From assembly GCA_913055575.1 (NCBI GenBank), contig CAJXLI010000007.1, forward strand, positions 1 to 39,157: a stretch of DNA of 39,157 nucleotides, in the 5' to 3' direction. The DNA comes from an uncultured Ectothiorhodospiraceae bacterium (lineage in GTDB: Bacteria; Pseudomonadota; Gammaproteobacteria; Nitrococcales; Halorhodospiraceae). The position numbers and the translations under genes were made by a program. Below, piece by piece: positions 15,149 to 23,067 of this stretch; the stretch's first letter is position 1; each line of letters starts with the position of its first letter. A model generated the notes under the pieces. That model was not told the DNA's origin. It ran no database searches and worked only from the letters and a program-made list of their open reading frames with translations.

Positions 15149-16432
15149 ATGGGAGAGCGATCCCTGGAGACGCGTACCGATCTCCCCGAGGCGGGCCGCA
15201 ACAAGGGGTTCTTCCCCTGGTGCCTAGCGGAGTGGACGCCGGATGAGGCCACGACGCCGACGCCCCACCCCGGCGGCTACGGGCCGATCCCGCTCGGCGG
15301 CGAGGACGGCTACCTCCTCACCGATGACGGTGGCCACCTCTCAGGCTGTACCAACGATCTCGAGGCGGTTGCCCTGTACCTCGCCCGGCACCGGCGCAAC
15401 CAGCACACCGCCCGGAGCTACCGTAAGGAGGTCGAGCGCTTCCTCCTCTGGCTCGGCCTGGAGAGGGATCGCGCCCTTAGTGAGGCCCGGCCTGAGGATC
15501 TGACCCTCTACGATGACCTCCTGCGCAACCCGAAGCGCTGGCGGCACTGGTACACGGACTACCGCAGGCCGCGCACAGATCCGCACTGGCGGCCCTTCCA
15601 GGGCCTGCTCAGCGCCGGTGCACGCCACTACGCCCTGGCTGTCGTGAACCGGCTCTACAACTGGATGACGGAGCAAGGCTACCTGCGGCTCAATCCCGTC
15701 CACGCCTCAGCCGCCGAGATCGAGAGCCCGCGCAAGCCCGCTCGGCAGGAGCGCTACCTGAACCCGCAGCTGTGGCGGAACCTGATTGAGTCGATTGAGA
15801 CCATGCCGGTGCGTACGGCTCGGCAGCGGGCCCGCTACGAGCGCACCCGCTGGGTGATCCGCGCCCTGTATACCATGCTGGCCCGGGCCTCCGAGTTCGC
15901 CGACGCTACCCAGGGCTCGATCTACGCCGTCGAGCGCCCCGAGGGCCAGCAGTGGTGGTGGACGGTACGCGGCAAGCATCGGCGGCAGCACGATCCACCG
16001 GATCACGTACCATTGCCGCAAACGCTTATCGATGACTTGACGCGCTACCGCAGCCACCTCGGGTTGGCCCCCTACCCCGCTCCTGGGGAGAGCACACCGA
16101 TGATCGTCAGCCTCTATCCTCAGCGGGATGGTTGGCAGCCGGTGACGCGGAGGACGGTCTACCGCATCGTCAAAGATGCCGGCGAGCACGCTGCGGTTCA
16201 GCTCGAGGAGCGGGGTGAGGAGCAGCGTGCTGCCCTTATGCGCCAGGCCTCCACGCATTGGTTGCGCCATACAGGGATTACCCATCGGGTTGATGCCGGT
16301 ATCCGCTTCCATGAGCTGCAGCGATTGTCTCGACTCAAGACCGTCGAGATGTTGCGTACCTATACGCACTCTGAGGATGATCGACTTTCATCTTTGGCTG
16401 AGGCCTTTGGTCTTGGGGATGCAGGTAGTTGA
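15149..16432 (+). CDS. Tyrosine recombinase (phage integrase family), TnpS-like
   Basis: A site-specific recombinase of 427 aa from the ATG at 15149, which has GAGGAAG upstream. The frame can also open at a GTG at 15035 (465 aa), but without a ribosome binding site. Numbering from the GTG: an N-terminal core-binding domain (about 105-235; TARSYRKEVERFLLWL) and a catalytic domain (about 245-455). Arg284 is in MLARASEF, Lys314 in VRGKHRR, His408 and Arg411 in HWLRHTG, and the nucleophile Tyr443 in RTYTH. The second His/Trp of the catalytic set appears to be replaced by Arg433 (LSRLKTV instead of the usual LGH). Divergent transcription from a KfrA/TnpT-like gene suggests resolution or integration of a mobile element. 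No transposase or cargo is adjacent. Confidence 0.85.
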   Translation: MGERSLETRTDLPEAGRNKGFFPWCLAEWTPDEATTPTPHPGGYGPIPLGGEDGYLLTDDGGHLSGCTNDLEAVALYLARHRRNQHTARSYRKEVERFLLWLGLERDRALSEARPEDLTLYDDLLRNPKRWRHWYTDYRRPRTDPHWRPFQGLLSAGARHYALAVVNRLYNWMTEQGYLRLNPVHASAAEIESPRKPARQERYLNPQLWRNLIESIETMPVRTARQRARYERTRWVIRALYTMLARASEFADATQGSIYAVERPEGQQWWWTVRGKHRRQHDPPDHVPLPQTLIDDLTRYRSHLGLAPYPAPGESTPMIVSLYPQRDGWQPVTRRTVYRIVKDAGEHAAVQLEERGEEQRAALMRQASTHWLRHTGITHRVDAGIRFHELQRLSRLKTVEMLRTYTHSEDDRLSSLAEAFGLGDAGS

Positions 16433-16587
16433 TTGGATTTGTTAGTAGCTGTTTTGTTTTTGGTGTAACGAATTATGAGACCATATTAGTGAAATCCATT
16501 CTTTCCCGCTGACTAGTTGGTAATGGCTATCGGAACCCATGCACCTCATCTTGGAGATCACGAGCGCTAGGCCCTACAGTCTTGAGC
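16433..16587. other. AT-rich flank downstream of the recombinase gene
   Basis: This 155-bp stretch is distinctly AT-rich compared with its surroundings and contains no gene. TTTTTGGT at 16457-16464 repeats the start of the right core arm (15001-15008). ATGAGAC at 16475-16481 is the exact reverse complement of GTCTCAT at 15016-15022. These are short matches and could be chance, but the base composition suggests foreign DNA ending about here. Confidence 0.35.
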
Positions 16588-17070
16588 ATGCCTGGATGGA
16601 GCAGCGAAACGGTAGTGTGGCTTGCCACCGGGTTCGGCCTGGCGGCAAATCCGATCGGCGGTGAGGTGGTCGTCTTCCTGGGGGCGCTACCTCTGGCCTA
16701 TACCCTCGGCAAGCGTACGGCCTGCACCCGCATCGCAGCTGTGCTCGCCCTGGTTGCTGCCGCGCTGCCCCTGTGCCACGTCGCCTCGCCTACCTTCGAG
16801 GTCGAGGATAGCCGGCAGATCATCGCCGATGAGGTCCTGACCTTCCCGGTCGCCATTACGACCGCGCCGGCCCTCGCCCGCCAGCCGGGGATCCTGCTCG
16901 GTACCTACCTCGGCAGCCGAGTCCTCGACGGCGTGAAGCCGCCCCCGGCGCGGCAAGCGGAATCGCTACCCGGTGGCGTTGGCATCGTCGCCGATGACCT
17001 GATCAGCAATCTGTACGCCGCCGTGCTGCTCAGTGGAGCCGCCCGCCTCCGGGCCCGCTACCGGCGATGA
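16588..17070 (+). CDS. pgpA: Phosphatidylglycerophosphatase A family protein
   Basis: A 160-aa inner-membrane enzyme of the PgpA family, which removes phosphate from phosphatidylglycerophosphate in anionic phospholipid synthesis. Conserved blocks in order: WLATGFGLAANP near the N-terminus; VEDSRQIIADEVLTFPVAI in the middle, with the Asp-Glu pair; GGVGIVADDLISNLYAAVLL near the end, with the Asp-Asp pair. The first block is atypical: family members usually read P-x-x-PGT-x-GS, while here it is PIGGEVVVFLG, so catalysis should be checked. The ATG at 16588 is preferred to the TTG at 16582; neither has a strong ribosome binding site. It converges with the stress-protein gene. Confidence 0.75.
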   Translation: MPGWSSETVVWLATGFGLAANPIGGEVVVFLGALPLAYTLGKRTACTRIAAVLALVAAALPLCHVASPTFEVEDSRQIIADEVLTFPVAITTAPALARQPGILLGTYLGSRVLDGVKPPPARQAESLPGGVGIVADDLISNLYAAVLLSGAARLRARYRR

Positions 17071-17118
17071 GCCATCCCCGGAGCGACGCTCAGCAGCAGC
17101 AGGACCAGGGGCCAGCGC

Positions 17119-17952
17119 TCAAGCCGCCGGATCCGGCGGGCACAGGACCCCGACCGGGAAAGGCGACTGGTGCACGACCTCCTGCGCCACGCTGCCCATA
17201 GCCAGCCTGGCCAGTCCGGTCCGGCCCAGGGTGCTCATCATGACCAGGCTACCGCGCCCGGCGCAGTAATCGCTGATGGCTCGCGCCGGCTGCCGGTCCT
17301 TGAGGACCACCCAGGTCACGCTCCGGGAGAGCTTCGGCTGCAGCCGCTCGCCGATCTGCTCCAGGTACGCCTCGACGGAGGCCTGGAAGTCGCTGTTATT
17401 CCCACCATCCGCCTCGGCATCGATCACGCGCAGCAGGCGTAGCTCCGTATCCAGCTCCTCGGCGAGCTCGACAGCGTAGGGCAGTATCCGTTCCGAGACA
17501 TCCGAGCCGTCCAGCGGGACGACAACCCGCAGCACCGGGCCAGTCCAGTCGTCCGGGAGCTGCGGGCCAGCCAGGATCACAGGCCGCCTGGAGTCACGGA
17601 GGACCGAGGTGGCGACGCTGCCGACGACGGCCTGGCCCACTGAGCCGCGCCCCCGAGTCGCCATGCAGAACAAGGCACCATCCCGCTCACGGATCATCTG
17701 CGCCAGATACGCCTTCGGGTCATCGGCTACCTTGATCTCGATCTCCGAGCTGCCGACCAGCGGATTACCGGCTTCCCCCAGTGGCAGGAGGTGACGGATC
17801 TCCCGCTGGCGCTCCTGCTCCTGTGTCGCGTCACTGACCACAGATAGCTGGCGCAACGGCAACGATGCCTGCTGGTGGATCTCGTGGCCGATCTTCAGGC
17901 CCCTGAAGACCGACTGCTCCGAGCCATCCACCGCGACGACCACCTCTTCCAT
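17119..17952 (-). CDS. Tandem universal stress protein
   Basis: A cytoplasmic protein of 277 aa with two UspA domains (about 1-130 and 138-275). Domain 1 starts EEVVVAVDGSEQS and carries ATRGRGSVGQAVVGSVA. Domain 2 has VVVPLDGSDVSERILPYAVELA and STLGRTGLARLAMGSVAQEV. Both Gly-rich segments resemble the G-2x-G-9x-G(S/T) nucleotide-binding motif of ATP-binding Usps. GGGGAGGG lies just before ATG 17952. The frame is open further upstream into the next gene, but this start gives the clean domain boundary. It is the last gene of a three-gene unit behind the transporter, 20 bp after the PH-domain gene. Usp domains are often encoded beside transporters, including BCCT carriers, so a role in osmotic stress response is plausible. 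Confidence 0.88.
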   Translation of the reverse strand: MEEVVVAVDGSEQSVFRGLKIGHEIHQQASLPLRQLSVVSDATQEQERQREIRHLLPLGEAGNPLVGSSEIEIKVADDPKAYLAQMIRERDGALFCMATRGRGSVGQAVVGSVATSVLRDSRRPVILAGPQLPDDWTGPVLRVVVPLDGSDVSERILPYAVELAEELDTELRLLRVIDAEADGGNNSDFQASVEAYLEQIGERLQPKLSRSVTWVVLKDRQPARAISDYCAGRGSLVMMSTLGRTGLARLAMGSVAQEVVHQSPFPVGVLCPPDPAA

Positions 17953-17972
17953 AGCACCCTCCCCTACTCCAG

Positions 17973-18896
17973 CTAGGCAGCCGGGGTATGCACCGGCTGC
18001 GAATCGAGGAAACCGCGCACGCCCTCGGGATCGACGATGCCAGGGACGAAAAAGCACGAGCCATCGTCCAGGGTGACCACCACCCAGCCGTAGCCGAACA
18101 AGCGGCCCAGCAAGCTGTAGTAGACCCCCAGCGCCTGGATAACGTGGCGCGGTACTGCCCGAGAGTATACGGCTACCAGCCCCGTCTCGGCGATCAGGTA
18201 GCCCGGCGTCACCCACAGCTGTGTATCGAAGAATAGCCCCATGGCGTAGGCCGCCACGCCGGGGAACACGATGACGTAGAGCACAATGGCGACCACCTGC
18301 CCGAAGGTCCCGAACGGAGCCAGGGTAAAGAACACGCTCAAGGCCAAGACCAGGATGGCGGGGACGAAGACGGCCCAGTGCACCTCCGCCTGGTAGAGGA
18401 CGCGCTCGTCGGGATCGGGATACTCCTTGCCCAGCTGCTTCTTGGGGTCGAAGGCGGTGCCGCCGAGCCGGATGCGGGATCCCATGGACAGGGCCAACAG
18501 GGTCAGGATGATCGTCGGCGGCAGCAGCAGGAGCCCCGCGGTCAACAGGATGATCCCCGCTGCCGTGCCGAACGCCCCCACGCCCAGGACCAGGCAGATC
18601 AGGGTAGTGGCCACCACGCCGGCCAAGACGAAGTAGAAGAAACGGCGCCACCCGAGCCGGCTATCCTGGGAGCTGCGGCGAGCGATACGGCTCGGCCGCC
18701 AACGCACGAACAAAGAGATGACCGTGGCCGGCAGGAGGAGCGTGAAGGCCAGCAGGGCGATGAAGGCATGCTCCCCCGACAGGACGATGGACAGGGTCAG
18801 CGCTAGCGCGGCCGCCAGGAGGAGCAGTTGCGTCGCGCGGCGCCGGAAGAAGCGCACCATGGGGTTCTGCCTGTGGGTGATAAAGGTATCCGCCAT
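17973..18896 (-). CDS. Membrane protein with bacterial PH (bPH2-like) domain
   Basis: A 307-aa inner-membrane protein. Four hydrophobic segments occupy the N-terminal half (about 22-62 and 85-140, as two hairpins). Then comes a domain starting near KEYPDPDERVLYQAEVHWAVF with another membrane hairpin (about 180-225). It continues with LWVTPGYLIAETGLVAVYSRAVPRHVIQALGVYYSLLGRLFGYG (quoted here as the region of about 227-270) and GWVVVTLDDGSCFFVPGI. This order, a membrane hairpin then VTP.YLI...G....R.VP...I, is the signature of YdbS/YdbT-type bacterial PH domains. The ATG at 18896 has AGGAGAGG upstream. It is 22 bp after the transporter stop and 20 bp before the Usp gene, so the three are one operon. 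Function is unknown; an accessory or regulator of the transporter is an inference. Confidence 0.78.
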   Translation of the reverse strand: MADTFITHRQNPMVRFFRRRATQLLLLAAALALTLSIVLSGEHAFIALLAFTLLLPATVISLFVRWRPSRIARRSSQDSRLGWRRFFYFVLAGVVATTLICLVLGVGAFGTAAGIILLTAGLLLLPPTIILTLLALSMGSRIRLGGTAFDPKKQLGKEYPDPDERVLYQAEVHWAVFVPAILVLALSVFFTLAPFGTFGQVVAIVLYVIVFPGVAAYAMGLFFDTQLWVTPGYLIAETGLVAVYSRAVPRHVIQALGVYYSLLGRLFGYGWVVVTLDDGSCFFVPGIVDPEGVRGFLDSQPVHTPAA

Positions 18897-18918
18897 GCGC
18901 CTCTCCTGCACTCCTCCC

Positions 18919-20970
18919 TCACGGCCCAGGGTCGCGGTTGTCCGGCGGCACGCCCATGACGGCCAGGCAGCGGTCCCGCAGCCTGCGGGGCCCTGCTCCG
19001 GGCAGCGGGACCCGGGCCCACTTACCTTGCCAGGCGAGCGCTGCCCTGTAGAGCAGCAGGCCCGCGCTGAGCCAAAAGACCGCAGGCGCCCCGGCGAGCT
19101 CCGCGCCGAGCAGCGCGGCGATCGCCCAGACGGCCGTAATGACAGCCGATAGCAGCAGCGACTGCACGGCGTGGAAGCGGATAGCCGGGTCCCGCCGCTC
19201 GAGCAGTAGCAGCGCCGCCCCGGTAACCGGCCCTCCCAGGTAGGCGATAGCCGCAGCCGCGGGCCGTGGCAACCCGGTTTGCCCCGTCTCGACCGCTGGA
19301 CTGCGTTCCCGGGCAGGCGGCCCTTCTCCCTTGAGGGCCATGAGCCGACGCTCGTGTCGCAGGCCCTGGACCAGGCTGGCACCGATCGCCAGGAGCGCCA
19401 GGCTGAAGGGCAGACCGGCGGCCACGGTCCCCGCCTGCAGGGCATCCAGGGCCGCCTCGCCGCCGATGAACAGGAGCACCGCCGCCAGCGCGCCCATGAG
19501 CACGACCCAGAAGACGCGCTGCGCGTCCGGCGTATCCAGCCGTCCGCCAGCGCTCACGGCGTCGATGACCAGGGACCCCGAGTCCGAGGAGGTTACGAAG
19601 AAGACCACCACCAGGACTACCGCGATCAGGCCCGAAAGGCTCCCCCACGGGAGCTCCCCGAGCATGTGGAACAGCGCCATGGACTCCCGGCTGCCGAGGC
19701 CAGCGGCGAGCGACCCGGCCCCTGTCCGGACCTGTTCCAGCCCCTCTCCGCCCAGTGCGCTGACCCAGACCAGGGTGGCCAGCGCCGGGGCCACCAGCAC
19801 CGCGACCAGGAACTGCCGCACCGTGCGGCCGCGGGAGACGCGGGCGATGAACATCCCCACGAAAGGCGACCAGGCGATCCACCAGGCCAGGTAGAAGACC
19901 GTCCACCCCTGGAGGAAGGTCTCGTCCTCCCGGCCGACCGGATTACTCAGGGCGAGGAAATCGGCGAGGTAGGACCCTGCGGCCGTGGTTAGCGAGACGG
20001 CGAAGGCCGCCACACCGCCGGCAGCAATGACGAACACCAGCAGCAGGCCGGCGAGCGATAGATTGATATTGCTCAGCACCCGGATCCCGCCGCCGATGCC
20101 ACGCAGCACGGAGATCACGGCGGCCAGGGTCACAATGGCGATGATGACCAGCTGCGTGACAAAGTTGTCCGGGACAGCCGGGAAGACGTAGCTTAGCCCG
20201 CTCGCTGCCTGCTGGGCGCCCAGGCCTAGCGAGGTCGCCAGTCCGAAGGTTGTGGCCACGATCGCCAGGATATCGACGAGGTGCCCGGCGACGCCCCAGG
20301 TCCGCTCCCCGAGCAGTGGATAGAGGGCCGAGCGGACCGTCAGCGGCAGGCCCTTGTTGAAGGAGAAGAAGGCGAGCGCCAGGGCCATCACGCTGTAGAT
20401 GGCCCACGGGTGCAGGCCCCAGTGGTACATGGTCGCCCCGAGGGCGATCCGCGCCGCCTCCGGCGTACCGGCCTCCACGCCGAGCGGTGCGCCCATCCAT
20501 GCGGTGTAGTAGGCCACCGGCTCCGCCACGGCCCAGAACACCAGGCCGATGCCCATCCCTGCGGCGAAGAGCATCGTCAGCCAGGAGATGAGGGAGAAAT
20601 CAGGCCGGGCGTCGACGCCCCCGATGCGGACGCGGCCCAGGGGCGAGACCATCAGGACCAGGCAGCCGAGGAGGAAGACGTTGCCGGCAACGAGGAACAG
20701 GCCATCGAAGTGGGTGCGAATCCACCCCAGCACGGCATCGAGGACTGTCTGCGCCGTATCGGCGAACAGCAGGGCGCCGAGCAGGAAGAGCAGCAGCAGC
20801 GCCGAGGCGACCACGAAGACGGGGGCGTGGAACGCCAGGCCGTACAGGCGTACGGTCTGATCCTCACTACTACGGGTAACAGCGTACTGCTGCTCCAGCC
20901 GGTGCTGCTCCGCCTGCCTCTCCGTGCGGGGATCGGACACACCTGCCTCCGCAGCTCGCTTGCGCTTCAT
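18919..20970 (-). CDS. BCCT-family transporter with fused C-terminal DUF4870-like domain
   Basis: A secondary transporter of the betaine/choline/carnitine family; 683 aa, longer than the usual 500-600. Residues about 45-535 hold the twelve-helix BCCT core. It has the Gly-rich motif GMGIGL at 138-143 (the BetP-like form seen in Na+-coupled betaine carriers), the Trp motif LAWWIAWSPFVGMFIARVS near 361-379, and SSDSGSLVID at 461-470. Residues about 572-660 form an extra domain: AIAYLGGPVTGAALLLLE, the RFHAVQS motif (598-604) and two hydrophobic helices ending at WARVPLPGAG. This is the DUF4870/Tic20-like pattern. The N-terminus is charged. A GTG at codon 11 has a better ribosome binding site (GGAGGCAG) than the first ATG. 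First gene of the operon. Uptake of betaine-type osmolytes is the likely role. Confidence 0.88.
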   Translation of the reverse strand: MKRKRAAEAGVSDPRTERQAEQHRLEQQYAVTRSSEDQTVRLYGLAFHAPVFVVASALLLLFLLGALLFADTAQTVLDAVLGWIRTHFDGLFLVAGNVFLLGCLVLMVSPLGRVRIGGVDARPDFSLISWLTMLFAAGMGIGLVFWAVAEPVAYYTAWMGAPLGVEAGTPEAARIALGATMYHWGLHPWAIYSVMALALAFFSFNKGLPLTVRSALYPLLGERTWGVAGHLVDILAIVATTFGLATSLGLGAQQAASGLSYVFPAVPDNFVTQLVIIAIVTLAAVISVLRGIGGGIRVLSNINLSLAGLLLVFVIAAGGVAAFAVSLTTAAGSYLADFLALSNPVGREDETFLQGWTVFYLAWWIAWSPFVGMFIARVSRGRTVRQFLVAVLVAPALATLVWVSALGGEGLEQVRTGAGSLAAGLGSRESMALFHMLGELPWGSLSGLIAVVLVVVFFVTSSDSGSLVIDAVSAGGRLDTPDAQRVFWVVLMGALAAVLLFIGGEAALDALQAGTVAAGLPFSLALLAIGASLVQGLRHERRLMALKGEGPPARERSPAVETGQTGLPRPAAAAIAYLGGPVTGAALLLLERRDPAIRFHAVQSLLLSAVITAVWAIAALLGAELAGAPAVFWLSAGLLLYRAALAWQGKWARVPLPGAGPRRLRDRCLAVMGVPPDNRDPGP

Positions 20971-21156
20971 TCAGCCACGGCCAGTCCGTAGCCCGGTAGG
21001 CGTGACGGTGCCGACGCCTCCATTGTGGGGGCGGTCAGCCCGCAACACATCGGGGCTGGGGCACCACGACGCAGGCCCGGCCCTCGCGCGGGGCCCATGC
21101 GCAGCAGGGCCGCCGGGCGAGGCGTATCCCGGCCTCCTCGACGAGCAAGGTAGCGC

Positions 21157-21789
21157 ATGTGCGGCCGATTTGCCCTGTACGCCCCCCTTAAGGAGATCGC
21201 CCGGACGTACCTCGGCACGACCGGCCCCGATGTCGAGCCGGGGCCCCGAGGCAATATCACCCCCGGCGTCCGCATCCCCATCATCCACGTCGATCCGGAG
21301 ACGGGAACGGAGCCGCGCCTATCCGAGGCCCACTGGGGCTTCCGGCCGCCGTGGGCCGGAGCGGATGCCCCCCGGCCGATCAATGCCCGCGCCGAGGGGG
21401 CGGCAACCAGCGCCTTCTTCCGCGAGGCGTTCACGCAACGCCGCTGCCTCGTACCGGCCAGCGGCTGGTACGAGTGGCAGCGAACGGATCGCGGCCGGCA
21501 GCCGTACTACATCACCCTCACGGACCCGGAACCGGGAGAGATCCTCTTCCTCGCGGGCTTGTGGGCGGCGGCCGGCGAGGACGGTACCGAACGCTGCTGC
21601 GCCATCCTGACCGAGCCGGCTACCAGGCCCCTGGCGTGGCTCCATCCGCGCCAGCCGGTCGCCCTCGACCCGGCCTGCCGCTGGGCCTGGCTGGATCCGG
21701 AGCGCACCGAGCGGGCGGCGATACGGGCCGCTGCCCGGCGGCTGCCCCCTGAGCGGCTCGCCGCGCAGCCTGCCACGATAGCCGGCTGA
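21157..21789 (+). CDS. SRAP/YedK-family abasic-site DNA-protein crosslinker
   Basis: A 210-aa protein of the SOS response-associated peptidase (SRAP; YedK/HMCES) family, which covalently shields abasic sites in single-stranded DNA. All active-site positions are visible: Cys2 directly after Met1 (MCGRF), Asn76 in PINARAE, Glu106 in SGWYEW and His163 in WLHPRQPVAL. The catalytic Cys2 fixes the start codon, since it must become the N-terminus after Met removal. The length matches the family. It converges with the YdjM-like gene 21 bp away. I see no clear LexA box upstream. Confidence 0.93.
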   Translation: MCGRFALYAPLKEIARTYLGTTGPDVEPGPRGNITPGVRIPIIHVDPETGTEPRLSEAHWGFRPPWAGADAPRPINARAEGAATSAFFREAFTQRRCLVPASGWYEWQRTDRGRQPYYITLTDPEPGEILFLAGLWAAAGEDGTERCCAILTEPATRPLAWLHPRQPVALDPACRWAWLDPERTERAAIRAAARRLPPERLAAQPATIAG

Positions 21790-21810
21790 GCGGCGCAGCC
21801 GCAGCGGCCC

Positions 21811-22308
21811 TCAAGGCCAGGGGAGATCCGGACCGGCCGGGTGGAGCACCACGCTGGCAGCCGCCAGGAGCAGGATGAGAGCGGTCAGGGCCCATTCCCC
21901 GGGACCGCCGGTGCGTACCGTGATCGGCGCCCGGAACCGCTTGCGGGCGGGATAGAGGAGCACCACCCCCTGCGTCGTACAGGCGTCCGCGGCCAGGTGC
22001 AGCGCATACCCCACCGCAAAGGCGATCAAGGTCGTCACGACCGGCTCGTCGACCAGGGCAACCGCCACCACGAGCCCCAGGAGGGCCAACGCCGAATGGG
22101 TCAGGCCGCGGTGGCCGAAGATCCGCGCCAGCGGGTAGCTGATGGGCCACAGTAGCCGGCCTACGCGCGAGCTCGGGTGGTCGATATCCGGGGCCAGAGA
22201 GCCCACTACGGCGGCGGTGGTCGTCGTCATGGAGAACGGCAGCGGCGTATGGAACGCCAGCGCCGCATAGCCGGCTAGCCCGATGAAGACGTGGGAGGTG
22301 CCGGTCAT
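21811..22308 (-). CDS. YdjM-like metal-dependent membrane hydrolase (DUF457)
   Basis: A 165-aa inner-membrane protein of the YdjM/DUF457 family. Conserved metal-ligand motifs are in order: SHVFIGLAGY near the start, GSLAPDIDHPSSRVG (about 36-50), GHRGLTHS (about 65-72) and GYALHLAADACTTQGV with LLYP (about 99-118). Four hydrophobic segments lie between. E. coli YdjM is LexA-regulated. Here the gene converges on an SRAP gene, another SOS-associated family, though convergent genes are not co-transcribed. The natural substrate is unknown for the family. No strong ribosome binding site is seen at the ATG. Confidence 0.85.
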   Translation of the reverse strand: MTGTSHVFIGLAGYAALAFHTPLPFSMTTTTAAVVGSLAPDIDHPSSRVGRLLWPISYPLARIFGHRGLTHSALALLGLVVAVALVDEPVVTTLIAFAVGYALHLAADACTTQGVVLLYPARKRFRAPITVRTGGPGEWALTALILLLAAASVVLHPAGPDLPWP

Positions 22309-22498
22309 GGCGACCGGCCCGCTACGGCATCGACGGCCTCACTCGGGAGAAGCGGATATGCTAGAGCTCGTGCGCGGCTCAAGCAGCCAGGCACCGAGGC
22401 TAGGATCGTCACCAGTCTGGGTCCCCTTGGATCAACGAGATACAACGAATTCCTAATGTATCACGTCGATCAACACCCTCGCCCCCGATGTCAGGCGC

Positions 22499-23023
22499 CT
22501 ACCCGTCGCCGCTCCCCCAGCCAAGGGTCACGGTCAGGGTCCGGCGCGTGGTGTCGGTAGCCACATCGATCACCTGGACCCGCTCGAGGACACCCCGCGG
22601 CAATGGCGAGGCCCACTCCTGGCGGTCGAGCCAGCGGTCGATACGGATCCGGATAGCCGAGCCGAGGACCTCCATCTCCGGCATCCGGTCGAGCGCCCGG
22701 AGGACCAGGGGGCCGGCGAAGAACGGCGAGACCTGCTCCAGGTAGAGCTCCACCGACGGCCCGGGCATCCCCGGCGCAGGAGGTACGGCGATGAAGCCCA
22801 CCGAGAACGGGACCCAGACCCCTTTCTTCTTGAAGCCCGAGACCTCCAGGCGCCCCCCGGGACCGAGCGCCAGGTCAAGATCTCGGAGAGAGGAGTCCTC
22901 TACGCGGGTCATGCTCTGCGCCACGACGCGCTCGGGGATGGGGATGCGGACGCTGCGCTGGCGGAGCTTGTCCATGAGCCGTGAGCCCGCCGTCGCCAGC
23001 TCCTCGGGGAGCCACCGCTCCAT
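22499..23023 (-). CDS. Protein of unknown function (possible lipid-binding/DUF2993-like fold)
   Basis: I do not firmly recognise this 174-aa protein. It has no signal peptide or membrane helix. It contains RIPIPERVVAQSM, LRDLDLALGPGGRLEVSGF, two hydrophobic strands (VPFSVGFIAVPP, VELYLEQVSPFFAGPLVL) and a basic RIRIDRWLDRQEW. The alternation of amphipathic strands recalls LmeA/DUF2993-like lipid-binding proteins, but this is only an impression. The ATG at 23023 has AGGAT seven bases upstream and is preferred to a GTG at 23041. It lies 44 bp after the DUF2141 gene on the same strand, so they may be co-transcribed. Confidence 0.6.
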   Translation of the reverse strand: MERWLPEELATAGSRLMDKLRQRSVRIPIPERVVAQSMTRVEDSSLRDLDLALGPGGRLEVSGFKKKGVWVPFSVGFIAVPPAPGMPGPSVELYLEQVSPFFAGPLVLRALDRMPEMEVLGSAIRIRIDRWLDRQEWASPLPRGVLERVQVIDVATDTTRRTLTVTLGWGSGDG

Positions 23024-23067
23024 GCCCGATCCTGCTGCCACGTCAGCGATCGCTCTCCGTCGTGCGC

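Noticed and set aside
17953-18651. Upstream extension of the universal stress protein frame
   Set aside because: It overlaps the PH-domain membrane protein, and the residues are Arg/Gly-rich out-of-frame translation; the start at 17952 has a proper ribosome binding site.
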